NCBI GenBank assembly: GCA_018136815.1
Contig: CM030940.1
Coordinates: forward strand, 3,280,601 to 3,344,600
Direction: 5' to 3'
Length of the DNA: 64,000 nucleotides
Origin: Isochrysis galbana
Taxonomy: Eukaryota > Haptophyta > Isochrysidales > Isochrysidaceae
A program made the translations under genes and the position numbers. The notes beneath the pieces are model-generated. The model saw nothing but the letters and a program-made list of their open reading frames with translations. It made no database searches and was not told where the DNA came from. Shown piece after piece: positions 40,546 through 50,860 of the stretch (the stretch's first letter is position 1; each line of letters opens with the position of its first letter).

Positions 40546-41282
40546 ACCTTTTAATAGTCTCACCGCACACGCGGCCGTGGACCCTCTACTTTCTACTCAC
40601 GTAGGAAACTTTCTACACCCCCACTTCCCCGGCCCTTCTCCCCCCGCCATAAGGCGACTCCCCCCGTGCACTACTAGGGGGATAGGGGTGAAGGGCTTAG
40701 ATATGGTCCGGTGGCCCGCGCCCCCCCCGGTGATCATTCCCCCCCTTCCTCCTGTGTCTCCGAGTGGGCGGCGGTCTCAGCCCCGACTTATCCTGTAAAC
40801 AGGTGCGGGACTTACCTATTTTTCGGTGAGCGGAGCTCTCGCTCCGCCCACCCCCTTCTCCGCGCTCCCTCTCCCCTCTCCTGCGGCACGCGCGATGGCG
40901 CGCCTGCGGCAGGCCTGCAGCTGCCTGCTGGCGACCCCTGGAGGCTCCTGGAGGCCAGCTCTGGGGGCAGAGGAGGCTGGGGCCCAGCCCCAGCCTCCCC
41001 TGCCTCTCCCTCGCTGGCGCTCCTGAGCCTCTGGGGCCCCCAATCTGCACCTGTCTGCCTGTCGACCAGGGGGGAGGGGGGTTGGAGCAATGGGCTGGCC
41101 ACGAGGGGCCAGGATGGGCGAATGGGGCGAGCCTGTGGGGAAGGGAGTGGGTCAGTAGGGCAGTGGCCTCCTGGCAAGCCATCAGGCGTGCCAGGAGGAT
41201 GGGTGGTTCCTCTCCCATGGCAGGGGAGGAGTGGAGAGAGGGGGGGGCTCGTGCCCCCCCATGGGGCAACCAAGTATAAACT
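40546..41282 (-). repeat. Repeat R1, full-length copy
   Basis: It runs from AAACCTTTTAATAGTCTCAC (B end) to AAGTATAAACTTAGTTGG (A end) and is colinear with 1289-2095 on the opposite strand. Low-complexity frames on both strands mirror those of the first copy and are not conserved at the protein level. Confidence 0.75.
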
Positions 41283-41825
41283 TAGTTGGGAGAATGGGAG
41301 GATTGCGCGCGTGAGGGAATCAAAGCAGTGAATGTCGGGCGAATCCCCATAACAAACGCGGAGGTTCCGCGTCGGCCGATCGCCGGCTGTCGGCCTCGCA
41401 ATGGCTGCCAGCTGGTGAGGAGCCCAAGCTCAAGCGCCTCGCGAGGGATGTGGGAGGTCCCTGGTGGGTCGCACGCTCGATCTCGAGGGTCGCACAGTCC
41501 GGTAGTGGCATACCCCCGCCCATCGCGCCGCAGGCATACGATAATTCGACACGGCCCGACCTCCATGAGGCCGGCCCCTGGGACGCTGGCGAGCGCTGGC
41601 GAGCGCTGCCAGAAGTTCAGCTCGACAACGATGACGAAGGCTGTAGCAGAGCTGTAGAAAAAACGAGACGGAAACCACGCCTCCCCCGGACGAGTTGCAA
41701 CAACCAACAACCCACAGATACGCACACACAGATCCCCGAACTACGGATAACCAATTTACGGATAAGGCGAATACTGCGCAAAATGGAAAGAGTCCTGGCA
41801 CGAGGCAGAAATGTCGTACCTGGGC
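41283..41825. other. No confident gene
   Basis: Mixed-content DNA between R1 and R3. Several open frames with basic composition, none recognised. Confidence 0.3.
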
Positions 41826-42013
41826 ACTATGCCTGGCGACCAAGGATAGGGGGGAGGTAAGCTCGAGGGCAGGCACATCGCGGGCGTGGGAGCGCGAGTC
41901 GCGACCCGCGCCCACTAGGGGTTTGGGTCAGGTTGTTGGGTGCCCAGCCCCTGCTAGAGGGCAGGGTCTGGGGTTGGTTGCGTGCGAGCCCACCCGGGAG
42001 GGTGTCCGCGAAA
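41826..42013 (-). mobile_element. Repeat R3 inserted in hydroxylase copy 2
   Basis: The inverted complement of 62400-62577: GTGGGCGCGGGTCGCGACTC, TCCCACGCCCGCG, and the end CTATCCTTGGTCGCCAGGCA. It replaces the last part of the hydroxylase gene: the frame leaves the homologous sequence after NRVVF at about 42014. The minus-strand end looks like a pyrimidine tract plus CAG, as in a splice acceptor. Confidence 0.55.
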
Positions 42014-42771
42014 ACGACCCTATTCTCGTCAGTATCGTTGACGCCAATATGTTCTTTGCTGTCATCGAACACAATCCACTCTCCCTTTGTAATCTGGCGA
42101 AATTCATCCTCGACTGCAACCCCACTTCTACCTTTTGTTTCGGGATCTGGAATAACAATGCCCATGTGACAACGAAGAGCTTCATTGGCTAATCCGCTCC
42201 ATCCGCGATGTTTGTTAAGTTCAGTTCTAGGACCGAGTTTGCTAAAAATCGCAGTTCGAAGCCCTGGAATGCTTCTGATTAATTCAATTGTCTTTGGAAA
42301 TGTTGTCGAGTACTCTGCGTTCCAAACTCCAAAGCCATAGAGTGGAACTACCTTCCAATCATGACCCTCTTCTTTTGTGTAAAGATATTCTTCTGGCCAA
42401 TCATAAATATTGTACTCACTGCCAAGAAACTCTCTTTCAATGAGTTCAAAGTTGTTTGCGAGCATCTCAAGATGCGGAAAGACTTTGTAGGGGTTCGGGT
42501 AAAACCGCTGACGACATCCAAAGTAATGCTTCACGCAATGCTTCCCGCCTAGAAATAGCGTAGATAATATTACAATGATAAACATAAAGATGACTTCTTT
42601 ATTTTTCGAAATTAATCCGCGCGGCCGACTCCCTCGTCCCGTGACAAGCAGCGACTCGTCTTCAACATTTGGACCCATAGGTGTTTGAATATAGGGACAT
42701 ATTTTGGGGGGGGTAAATTGTATAAGGTGTAGAAAAAGGCAATGCAGGGGGCTAAAAAAAGGGAACCTCAA
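42014..42771 (-). pseudogene. Aspartyl/asparaginyl beta-hydroxylase, C-terminally truncated copy 2
   Basis: The frame is open from ATG 42771; the start corresponding to copy 1 is ATG 42585 (MFIIVILSTLFLGG, a membrane anchor). The domain is intact to GEWIVFDDSKEHIGVNDTDE: TELNKHRGWSGLANEALRCH supplies a conserved His-x-Gly and downstream His, HMGIVIPDPE follows, and SKEHIGVND holds the second His. The C-terminal strand (LLLDIERPWWV in copy 1) is lost to an R3 insertion and replaced by unrelated Pro-rich sequence. AT-rich, intronless, and flanked at 42755-42775 by the AACCTCAAGTTGCA word also seen at 18292 and 44942. Probably not functional. Confidence 0.75.
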
Positions 42772-43194
42772 GTTGCATCCTCTGAGTGAGGGGGGCGCGA
42801 GGCCCCCATTGACCCCACTTATAAAAGTAGGTTGTAGGTTGGCCAGTCCGTAGTAGGTGTTAGCCCAGGATCTTCAGATATTTTCGCACCGCGCCCAAGT
42901 AAGAATTTCGAAAATTTACTCAGTAGTATTTCACAGGAGTGCCGCCTTTCTATAGATTTTATGCTTTAAGTGAAGGGAATTATCACGATGCACGCGACCC
43001 TCACCCTGCGACCTACAGCCTACGGCTTACGAAGCCATCCCAGCCCCCACCCCTTCCTTCCACCTGTGGCACTCAAACCCCTATCTCACCCACCCACCCA
43101 TCGACCCGCCCCTGCACCCCCCTCATGGTGGTGGATGTTACGTGTCATCTCCGGTGTGGATGTACAATTGAAAGCACTGCCCAAGGCAAACACG
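42772..43194. other. Repeat remnants, no gene
   Basis: An inverted R3 left part (GGCGCGAGGCCCCCATTGAC, ACTTATAAAAGTAGG) at 42785-42835 and an R4 end (GGATCTTCAGATATTTTCGC) at 42860-42890. The rest is uncharacterised. Confidence 0.4.
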
Positions 43195-43891
43195 TCAATG
43201 TGGCGGTTGCGGTTGGTGTTGAGCAAGAAGTGTCTGTATTTGTTGACGTTGGGCTTCAGGAAGCGCATGTAGCTGCGCTGGTGTGAGCAGTCTGAGCTGT
43301 CCAAGCAAAGCTTGATGCTGCGGATCTATTGTAGGCTCCGCAGCCTCTATGCGCATGTTGGGCTGATTTGTTGGGTCCAAAGAAGCACCACCCATGTATG
43401 CGGGCACCGTTGGAATGGGCATCATGGCAGGCACCAGTGGAGGTGGTGCAGACATGTGTGGGAGCCGCTGTTGTTGGAATCCCGACGTCACCGCCCCTAT
43501 TGTAGGTGGTGGCGGTGCTGGAGCTGGCACAGGAGCTGACATGGCAAGGATTTTGGCACGCAGCGCTGGTCCGGCATCTCTGATACTCTGGGAGATATTA
43601 AGACCGAGTCGTATCTGTGCTCTGAGGACCTGTGGCACAAAGGCACCAACGCGTGAGACGAGACGGCTAAGGAGCGATGTGCACGTGGATGAGAGGGGCT
43701 GCACACACCGCCATGGCGAGAGTTGGATGCTCCAGCAGCAGGCTTCTGGCGGATTCGACGTCCTCAGCGGCGATCTGCTGCATTTCCCGCACGATCTTCC
43801 AGAGCGCGTCCTCGGCGAGCCCGTCAACGTGCGCTCGCAGCTCGTCGAAGCCGAGGTCGGATACCTCGCGCGCGACCGCCTCGAGCGACAT
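43195..43891 (-). CDS. CstF-64-like protein lacking the RNA-binding domain (ESP1-type)
   Basis: A pre-mRNA 3'-end processing factor. Two exons, 43891-43685 and 43629-43195 (intron 55 bp, GTGCAC...CACAG), give 213 residues. Exon 1 is the CSTF2 hinge, which binds CstF-77/symplekin: ALWKIVREMQQIAAEDVESA, then RSLLLEHPTLAMAVCAAPLI. Exon 2 continues the hinge (LRAQIRLGLNI), a Pro/Met-rich linker, and ends in the CSTF_C three-helix domain: HQALLGQLRLLTPAQLHALP, EAQRQQIQTLLAQH. There is no RRM: the protein starts directly at the hinge. A plant relative without an RRM (ESP1) is known to me from the family. The GTAC palindrome at 43963 lies 85 bp upstream. Confidence 0.8.
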
Positions 43892-43962
43892 CCCCGGCCG
43901 GCGCGCCGGCCTCCCGGGGCAGTGGTCTGCTTGCCGTTCACGCCAGAATACAAAATTTCACG

Positions 43963-43984
43963 CCTAGGAGTAGAGTACTCGACA
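43963..43984. promoter_or_regulatory. GTAC palindrome upstream of the CstF-64-like gene
   Basis: CCTAGGAGTAGAGTACTCGA, centred about 85 bp before the ATG at 43891. It shares AGTAGAGTACTC with the site upstream of the GGQ gene, at almost the same distance. Promoter role inferred. Confidence 0.4.
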
Positions 43985-44215
43985 TGTTTGGCCCAATGTT
44001 TGGCCCGACCTAGATGGGGCCCAGTGACTGTGAGAAGAGCAACATAGAACGGAGTTACCATTGAGGGCTAAGCTCGCGCGACAAGCCAATGACGTAGGTT
44101 CGCTACCGATGACGTCACCCCTCGGACTAGAAAACTCCATCCTACAAAACAACTGCGGATATACACTTAACACTAAACACTCCCCCACAGCGATATCGCT
44201 GATCGCTGAACAAGA

Positions 44216-44910
44216 TTAAGCCTTCTCAATAAGGACGGAGGAACGGTGACGGAGGAATGTTGTTTTGTCGAGACATTTAGTAAAGATATCGGCGGTCATC
44301 ATCGAGGTGGATATCCAGTGAGGAACAGAGATGTGATGGAGAAATTGTTCTCGAGCGTATAACAGCCAACGAGTGTAGTGGCGAGTGCGAGCTGTTACGC
44401 CGGGGTTCTTGATTGAGTCACGAGTCGCTGAATTGTCAGTGAAGATACGGATTGGGAGTTGCTGGGGCTTTCCAAGGAATTCGAACAAATGGAGAGTAAA
44501 TTGTAGGTTTTGTGGAGATGGACTGTTCCCAGGATCCGGGTAAGGCTCCTGAGACCCCATCCTTGGCAACCCACGCGTCCGTAGGCGGCCTATCAACTTG
44601 GGTAGCGGGTGAAGATACTTGGGAAGGCTTGGGCACGGGTGCAGTGGTGACGGGGTCCGCGCGCGGCGGCGAGGGCGGATTTGGCGGTGCAGAGGGCGGT
44701 GATGGGTCCATAGGAACAGATTGAATCAATCTCTAGTGGGTGATTTCTAGCGAGAGACCACACACAAGGCAGTAGGGGCTCAAGGGTACGAGGGGTCACG
44801 GTACGGCTTCGATCGCAGAGCGCTACGACGGCTGCTGGGTGCGTACGAAGACACGCCACACCACTTTCTAACATAAACAAGGGCAACACGTAATAAACAC
44901 GGGACTAGAA
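44216..44910 (-). mobile_element. Collapsed Ty1/copia element: gag start fused to RNase H end
   Basis: 44509-44910 is the third copy of the leader/gag start (MDPSPPSAPPNPPSPPRADP...). Just below it, 44480-44216 encodes the end of a copia RNase H: LPIRIFTDNSATRDSIKNPG, VTARTRHYTRWLLYAREQFL, then ISVPHWISTSMMTADIFTKC, in which ADIFTK corresponds to the well-known copia ADILTK. Everything between, several kb of gag-pol, is deleted. A purine tract (GTGGGGGAG) followed by TGTTTAGTG at about 44192-44176 is a plausible start of the 3' LTR. Confidence 0.7.
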
Positions 44911-46456
44911 AATACGGGAGCGGTTTGATACTAAAAAAGGCAACCTCAAGTTGCACCTTCTGAATTGAGGTGATTGAGCTTGTCGAGTCGAGCGCTACCG
45001 GAGGGCTCTGAGCCACTCCGTCGCGAGCAGCACCGGCGGCTAGCGCGGCGCTTTGGCCCTCCTCCCCACCGGGAGTCGGGTGAATGAAATTCTGGACTGG
45101 GTCGGGCAACCCCATTTGGGTGTCTGTGTCTGGATGGGGGAACGAACGGCGAACGAAGGGCTGTGGGGCGGCGAGGCGCTCCTAGTGGCCCTAGAGTGAT
45201 GGGTTGTAAGAGATTGTTAGACCTACAAAGAACTCTTCCCTCAGGGAGGGAGCCTAGGCTGCTTGAGTGCAGCGACGCAGCGAACAACGACGGACAACGG
45301 AGCTGAGAACAACAGGATACACCGACTCACGAACACACCGGAATCATTCACCCAAACCAAGCAAATTATCAAGCAACCGCGACCCCAAATCACCGATAAC
45401 TCAAACACGTCGCGAGAGACGGAGAGAGAGAGCGAGAGAGAGAGAGACTCCGCAGCGACGGCCGGAGCGTGTCTCCCTTGTAACTTCCCACGTAGCGGAG
45501 AGTCCGAAGGGGAGCGTCATGTCGCGCGACCACGGCGATCACTTTGGATACAGATCGCAACGAGACATCTTCACGACAGAGGAAATCTTGCCGTTGAGCG
45601 TGAACCTTCTAGACGCTTCTAACGAACACCCCTGAGTAGCAACCAAGGGGAAGAGACACCAAAGGGGCCAAGGGCTTGCATGTAACTTGCATCAAGGGGA
45701 AAGATTCCCTCAGCGAACCTACAATGATCTCCAAGGGGAGATGGCAAATTAAACCTCAAATCTCGAGCGGCTAGAGCAACCGACTCGCTCGCCAAAACCT
45801 TGACCGAGAAGAAAGAAGCAAGGACCTACAAGCCAAGGGTAGCGGACCTAGGGAATGTGAGAGGAAATTTCCGGACGCCAACGCGAACGCCAAACGCGGG
45901 AAGGCCACGAAACCCTAACCAGGCCAAGCAGAACCTATGAAGAACAGGCCTGGACGACAACGAAAGTTAGCAAGTCCCAAGAAAGAACCGGAACCCAACA
46001 AGAAACGACAAGCCTTGCAAGAAGCTAAACAAGCCTTCACAAGGTGACCTGAGAGCCTGAGACAAGCGCGCAGCGAGCAACAGGCGACCTGGCTCCTTTG
46101 GGTCAAGATTACCCGAAAGAGGAAACCTAGAATCTAGACCTGACAGACAGGCTAGAAGGAACGAAACGAGAACTCGAATTCTAGATCGCTAGGGACGAAC
46201 CCTACCAACCTAGAAGTACCTGAGCTTCACCGTGTGGCCGCACGGCGAAGGACCTGGAAATAAGAGCCTGGAAATCGCATCATCTAGGATGAATGCGACA
46301 GAGCTCCGGCTCCGGCGTGTTGTTGAGAGGACGAATAGTACCTAGTACCTAGTACCCTTGCCGTACTATTTAGTCTTGTTGAACCTGTGCCGCTCTGCCA
46401 ACACAGCGCGTACCTTTAAAGCAGATTTCGGGTACCTGTTCTTGGGGTCGTGAACG
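44911..46456. other. Long gene-free stretch
   Basis: It contains the AACCTCAAGTTGCACC hairpin word at 44942, a GAGA patch at 45420-45450, A/C-rich sequence to 46250 and GTACCTA tandem words at 46338-46362. It may be LTR or leader sequence of another retroelement, but no coding support was found. Confidence 0.3.
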
Positions 46457-46840
46457 TTAGCACGTTAGCGCGAGCCAGACACCAAGATGCAAGATGCAAG
46501 ATGCCAACATGAGCCTTTTAGCGTTTGTGAGAAGCTGTTGGTTGGCATCCCGTGAAGAGTCATCATCAGAGGTGCCCCTCTTCAGCTCCCACGCCACTTT
46601 GCCGCGCGTTGCCTCTGGGAAATGCCTTGTTGTAAGCGCGGCCTTGACGCCAACGCTGTGCGAGCGGTAGTGCGCGGCTGCTCTGCGCACGTCTTCGGCG
46701 ACGCGCGCCCGCTGTTCTGCGCGCTTATCGTGCGCGCGTATCGCGGGCATGGACTGTGTGGTGGCCCCTCGGCGGCTTGGGCTTGCTGGCGGGCTTCCCG
46801 ATGGCCATGATTGCCTGGGGGGGAACAGGGGCACGCCCAC
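46457..46840 (-). CDS. Small basic hypothetical protein
   Basis: An open frame of 127 codons. The stretch EQRARVAEDVRRAAAHYRSH, then KAALTTRHFPEATRGKVAWE looks protein-like (helical, basic), while the N-terminal Pro/Ser part could instead be an intron. No family recognised. The CTCTAGAGTAC palindromes at 46869-46910 lie between it and the divergent plastid gene, which is its main support. Confidence 0.3.
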   Translation of the reverse strand: MGVPLFPPRQSWPSGSPPASPSRRGATTQSMPAIRAHDKRAEQRARVAEDVRRAAAHYRSHSVGVKAALTTRHFPEATRGKVAWELKRGTSDDDSSRDANQQLLTNAKRLMLASCILHLGVWLALTC

Positions 46841-46868
46841 GATGCGGGCACGCGCACGAAGCGGCAGC

Positions 46869-46910
46869 CTCTAGAGTATACAGTCCCCTCCATCTCTAGA
46901 GTACTTACTC
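46869..46910. promoter_or_regulatory. Paired CTCTAGAGTA palindromes in a divergent intergenic region
   Basis: CTCTAGAGTATAC and CTCTAGAGTACTTACTC lie 30 bp apart between the minus-strand frame at 46840 and the plus-strand gene at 47212. Same GTAC-centred class as 14402 and 43963. Function inferred. Confidence 0.3.
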
Positions 46911-47211
46911 GTTCATTCATCATCCTCTCCTGCTACTTATCTTCCCGCCTTGTGAACAAGAGAGAGGGGAGAGGAGAGGGAGAGGGGAGAAGTCAGAAAG
47001 GGAGAGAGTAGTAGAGGGATTTCACAGTAGGAGAAAGAATAGCCGGGACGAGAGAGGAGGTGTGAGAGAAGGAAAGAGAGGAAGGAAGCGGGAGAGAGGG
47101 GGCGAGGGGGAGAGAGAGAAGAGAGAGAGAGAGCGGGCGGAGAGGGCCGAGCGCGCGCGGCGCCGCCGGGCCGTCCCCGCCGTGCGCAACCCCACCGAGC
47201 GGCGCGGGCGC

Positions 47212-48419
47212 ATGCCGGCGCTGTTGCTGTTGCTCCACCTCGGTGCCCTCCTCTCAGTGCCTTGGCTGCGTCCGGCCGCGCTGCTGCGGGGAGCGGCTGC
47301 GCTCCGGATGGCCAGCGTCACCTCTGGCCCAACAGAGGCGCAGTGTGCCTCGCTCGCAGACGCTCGCCCGTCGCCTGCCCTGCAGCCGCGCGAGGTGCGG
47401 ACGTGGCACCTAGAAGCAGCTGTCATCCCACGAGCCCACAATGAGCAGTCCCTCACCTTGAGCCCTGCGCCCTCGCCGCAGGTCATCGAGACGACCATGT
47501 GCGCCCTCCACGAGAAGAATCTAGATAGGCCGTACGCATACTTTGGATCCGAAGTAGCCATGCGATTCTTGTCTCCGACTAGCCCTGCGGCTCGCAGCAG
47601 CCTCGCACGGTTTGCCGACTATCTCTCGCAAGAGTGGTATCGCCCATTGGTTGAATGGAGTGATATGAGGTGGGATGGAGACCTCGTCTTCCTCAATAGC
47701 GGCCATGAGTGCTACCAACAAGTCAGCATCAGGAGCGCATCGACGCAGCCCTGGAAGAGCGTGCGGTGGATCTTGTGTCTATGGCCCACTGATGCAGGCA
47801 GTGAGTGGCGCATCAGCTCAGTTTTTGTCCAGGAACCCGATGCGGTGCAAGTTCCATCTGGCAGTGGACCGACGGGAGCCGAGAGCGCGAGGGAGAAGGA
47901 GCACCTCACGGCTGCGGAGCCAGAGGGGCCTGTTGAGGTTGTGACGAAGGTTATGCGCGCCTTGCGCAGGCCGAACGAGCCTTACCGCCTGCATGGATGT
48001 GAGGTGGCCATTCGTCATTGCTCGCCTTCAAATGCTGCGTCGAAGCTGAGCCCACAAGGATTCGAGGCCTACCTGAGAGAGCCATGGTGATTCGCCACAC
48101 GCAGCACAAAGCATCTTTACGTGGAGCCTGAATGTCGCACTTGCACGAGACGGTTTTCCTTTGGACTGTCGCCCGGAGTAACCAAACGAAAGGAGCCGAG
48201 CATTTTGATGTTGTCGTCGTTCTCAGGTACAGCATCATGACAGAATGGGATGAGATGCAGATGGAGGAGGAAGTGGAGAAGATCCGTGACGACGGGTCTG
48301 TTGTGACGCAGCGTGTACTTGTTAGGAGGAAGGACGAGGAGTCATGGACCATCGTGACGTGGCAGCTCTCATTGCACAGTGGCGCCTGGCTTACTGACTC
48401 GCTCAACATCACAGAGTGA
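47212..48419 (+). CDS. Plastid-targeted protein with two tandem NTF2-like domains
   Basis: Exons 47212-47394, 47482-48086, 48227-48419 (326 residues). The first intron, 87 bp, is in frame without a stop, so it could be retained. The second (GTGATT...CTCAG) joins REPW to YSIMTEW. The N-terminus MPALLLLLHLGALLSVPWLR is a signal peptide followed by a transit-like stretch. Two copies of one fold follow: VIETTMCALHEKNLDRPYAY, GSEVAMRFLSP, YLSQEWYRPLVEWSDMRWDG and VEVVTKVMRALRRPNEPYRL, GCEVAIRHCSP, YLREPWYSIMTEWDEMQMEE. Each ends in the strand pair RWILCLWPTDAGSEWRISSV / SWTIVTWQLSLHSGAWLTDS. The layout (helix, curved sheet, W-rich strand) suggests NTF2-like/DUF4864-type domains; function unknown. 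Confidence 0.6.
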
Positions 48420-49019
48420 GCCCACGCTCATATGAAGAACTCATCACGTCTGTGTCTACATGCGTGACGTCTAGACTTTCTTCCACATGAGTCTTCATTG
48501 CAAGTAGGTCCGCCTAGCGGCCCAAAGTGCAACATCCTGTTCTCTTCCAAGCTGATTTCGAAGACCCTAGTCAAAGCTTCTCTGTTTGCATGTAGTCTGG
48601 AAGACGCATGGCTCTCAACGCTTGCTACGGGTACTGACTGTCGGCACATGCCGGTATCCTCCTCGCCTTTTGCACCCTCATGAGACTGCATTGGGATGAC
48701 GTCCTCGTAGAAGAGTTCACCGCATCACAACGCTCCACGACTAGAGAGCAATCGACCATAGTTGTCCCGAGCACCTGCTTTAAGTCCACTGCTATGGTGC
48801 TGCGCTGAAATAGCGAAACTGAAAGGGTTGGGGCAATGAGGATTGTGCCCGCTTACGCGCCCAAGAGGATAAAGTATTGGCAGCCTTTGATCTAGATGTT
48901 CATGACGGCCTGCTAGCGGCCTCGTGGCCCTCTTGTTGCTTGTTGCATCCTGTGACGCGTTAAAAAAACACCTGAAGATTCGGGGCTAAATACCCACTAC
49001 AGACTTGGTTTTCCATACC
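48420..49019. other. No gene seen
   Basis: The 3' flank of the plastid gene. An R4 end (CACCTGAAGATTCGGGGC) lies at 48969. Nothing else recognised. Confidence 0.3.
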
Positions 49020-49300
49020 TCAACTAAGTTTGTACTTAGTTCGCCCATGGGGGGGCACGAGCCCCCCCCCTCTCTCCACTCCTCCCCTGCCATGGGGGAG
49101 GAACCACCCACTCTCCTGGCATGCCTGATGTCTGATGGCTTGCCAGGAGCACACTGCCCTGTTGACCACTCTCTCTCCGCCCACAAGCACGCCTGATTCG
49201 CCCGCGCCCTGGCCTGTCGTGGCCAGCCCGCCAACCCATCCCTCTGACCAGCCCCTCCTTCCCCCTTGGCCACCCAATGAGGAAGGCCGGAAGGCCTGGC
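49020..49300 (+). repeat. R1 A-half
   Basis: CAACTAAGTTTGTACTTAGT, then CGCCCATGGGGGGGCACGAG, CCATGGGGGAGGAACCACCC and GCCAGGAGCACACTGCCC. It ends in C-rich sequence without a B end. Confidence 0.65.
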
Positions 49301-49424
49301 CCCCACACTGGGACGAACTTGACCCGGGGCCACCACAGAACAACACAAGAGGCCTGCCCCACCCCTCCCCCGCCCAAGCGCGAGGCCCAAAGTAGTGTAC
49401 ATGGGCTAGGGGTAGGCGGTTATG

Positions 49425-49680
49425 TCCCTTTTTTCTGCCCAAATGTCCCCCAAAAATGTCTCGGGACATCCAAATTTTGCACCCAAATGTCCCCTGAAAT
49501 GTCCATTAGACATGCCTAAATGTCTAGTCGCGCACTTATGTAGCTGCCACCCCGCCCTCCCGGAAGGCAGCTATTGCTATTGCTCGCCCGTGGTATAGCG
49601 GTCAGCCGGTTCTGTCCTACATTGTAGGACCGCGTCCTACGATTTCCATGCGCATTCGTAGGATTCTGGCCTTTAGTTAG
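49425..49680. repeat. Iterated-word loci: AAATGTCCC, then GTCCTAC/GTAGGAC
   Basis: 49430-49545 repeats AAATGTCCC (three times), TGTCCCTTTTTT, GGGACATCC and ATGTCTAG. 49608-49680 repeats GTCCTACATTGTAGGAC, CGTCCTACGATT and TTCGTAGGATTC. Between them at 49588 is TGGTATAGCGG, an A-box-like word without a matching B box. Non-coding. Confidence 0.45.
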
Positions 49681-50395
49681 TGCCTCAAGGATAGCTTAGT
49701 AAGTTGCTTAGGTTCAAGAATCTGGGCTTCCCACCAACTAAACCAATTCACATCTTTCCTCTTTCCCTCCCATACATGATTATTAGCTCTCCCCATGGCC
49801 AAGCCTGTAGAGCTAGTCTTCACCAACTTTTGCCCTCACCTTCCGTGTGTGGTGCAGCACTTCCGGGGGGCGCCCAAGTCCCAAGTCGGAGGAGTTTTAT
49901 TTTAGTCCTTTGTTTGAAGACACTATGGCAGCAAAACGGACTCTTGGACCTCTAAACCAAGCTAAGGCATCACTGTAGGTCTCAACGAGGGCAATAAAAC
50001 CTACATTCCATCTCCTCAGAACATGAGACATGATGGGAGGAGCTCATCATCATGGATTATTGGTGGCTTCTTGCATTCGTAGGACAGGTCCCCCGTGTTT
50101 CCACCGGACGACCAGGGTTGCGGAGCCTGTTCGCGTTCCTGATGCCGAGGCCATTCAGTTTTGGGTTTTGGGATGGAGGTAGTATCTATAAGAGTCTAAA
50201 AGTAGAAGGAGCGCGGGCGCGAAAGAAAAAACGGCGAAAGCATTGTCGGCGCCACCCACCGCCGACGGTGCGAGCATGTGGGGCATGCGCTGCCATCTAG
50301 CCGCGAGCCATATGGCTCGGGCATGACAGTCTTGCCCGCACTATGTACGCGTGACGCCTGTCTCCTGTCTGTGTGTCTGTAAGCCTTAATTAAGG
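49681..50395. other. No gene seen
   Basis: Mixed sequence. A basic plus-strand frame near 50100-50300 has no recognisable motif. Confidence 0.3.
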
Positions 50396-50515
50396 AGGTA
50401 ACTATCTACTAAATATCTAGCTTGCGGCCGATTGCTATCTAGTTACAAGTAGATAGTGCCTCGGCACTATCTAGTTACAAGTAGATAGTAAAATATCGGC
50501 CTAGATAAGACCAAA
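50396..50515. repeat. Iterated-word locus: CTATCTAGTTACAAGTAGATAG
   Basis: The 22-bp unit is present twice, exactly, at about 50435 and 50467. Each unit is itself an inverted repeat (CTATCTA ... TAGATAG). The spacer TGCCTCGGCA is also a palindrome. Flanking shorter words (ACTATCTACTAAATATCTAG, GGCCTAGATAAG) continue the theme. Confidence 0.7.
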
Positions 50516-50802
50516 AGCGTTCAATTATCCCCATCCCTGCTAACACCTTTTGTTGTCACCTGGAGGTTACTTGACACTTCACATGTTGAAACCCACACGT
50601 GGTCTGACTCCATTCCTTCGATTTGGGGCAGGGTCGATATCTCGTTGAAATTCACGTCTCACACACGCTCATTATATTTTCTAACAGCATCGGATTGACC
50701 AACCTCAGTGTGACGTTAGCTAGTGTATTGATGCGGTGTGACGTTAGCTAGTGGTGATTGAACGCTTCTCGCCTCAACGAAAGGGATGGGGGGGCCGTCG
50801 TG

Positions 50803-50860
50803 ATAGTACCGGGCTAGTGGGAGTATTGGTACTAACACTGGGATGTTTTATTTCTACTAT
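50803..50860 (+). repeat. Repeat R6, copy 1
   Basis: GATAGTACCGGGCTAGTGGG, AGTATTGGTACT, GATGTTTTATT. Matched by 60668-60712. Non-coding, about 50 bp conserved. Confidence 0.5.

Noticed and set aside
49588-49640. tRNA gene beginning GTGGTATAGCGGTCAGCCGG
   Set aside because: A-box-like word only. No B box or acceptor pairing; the following sequence is an iterated-word locus.
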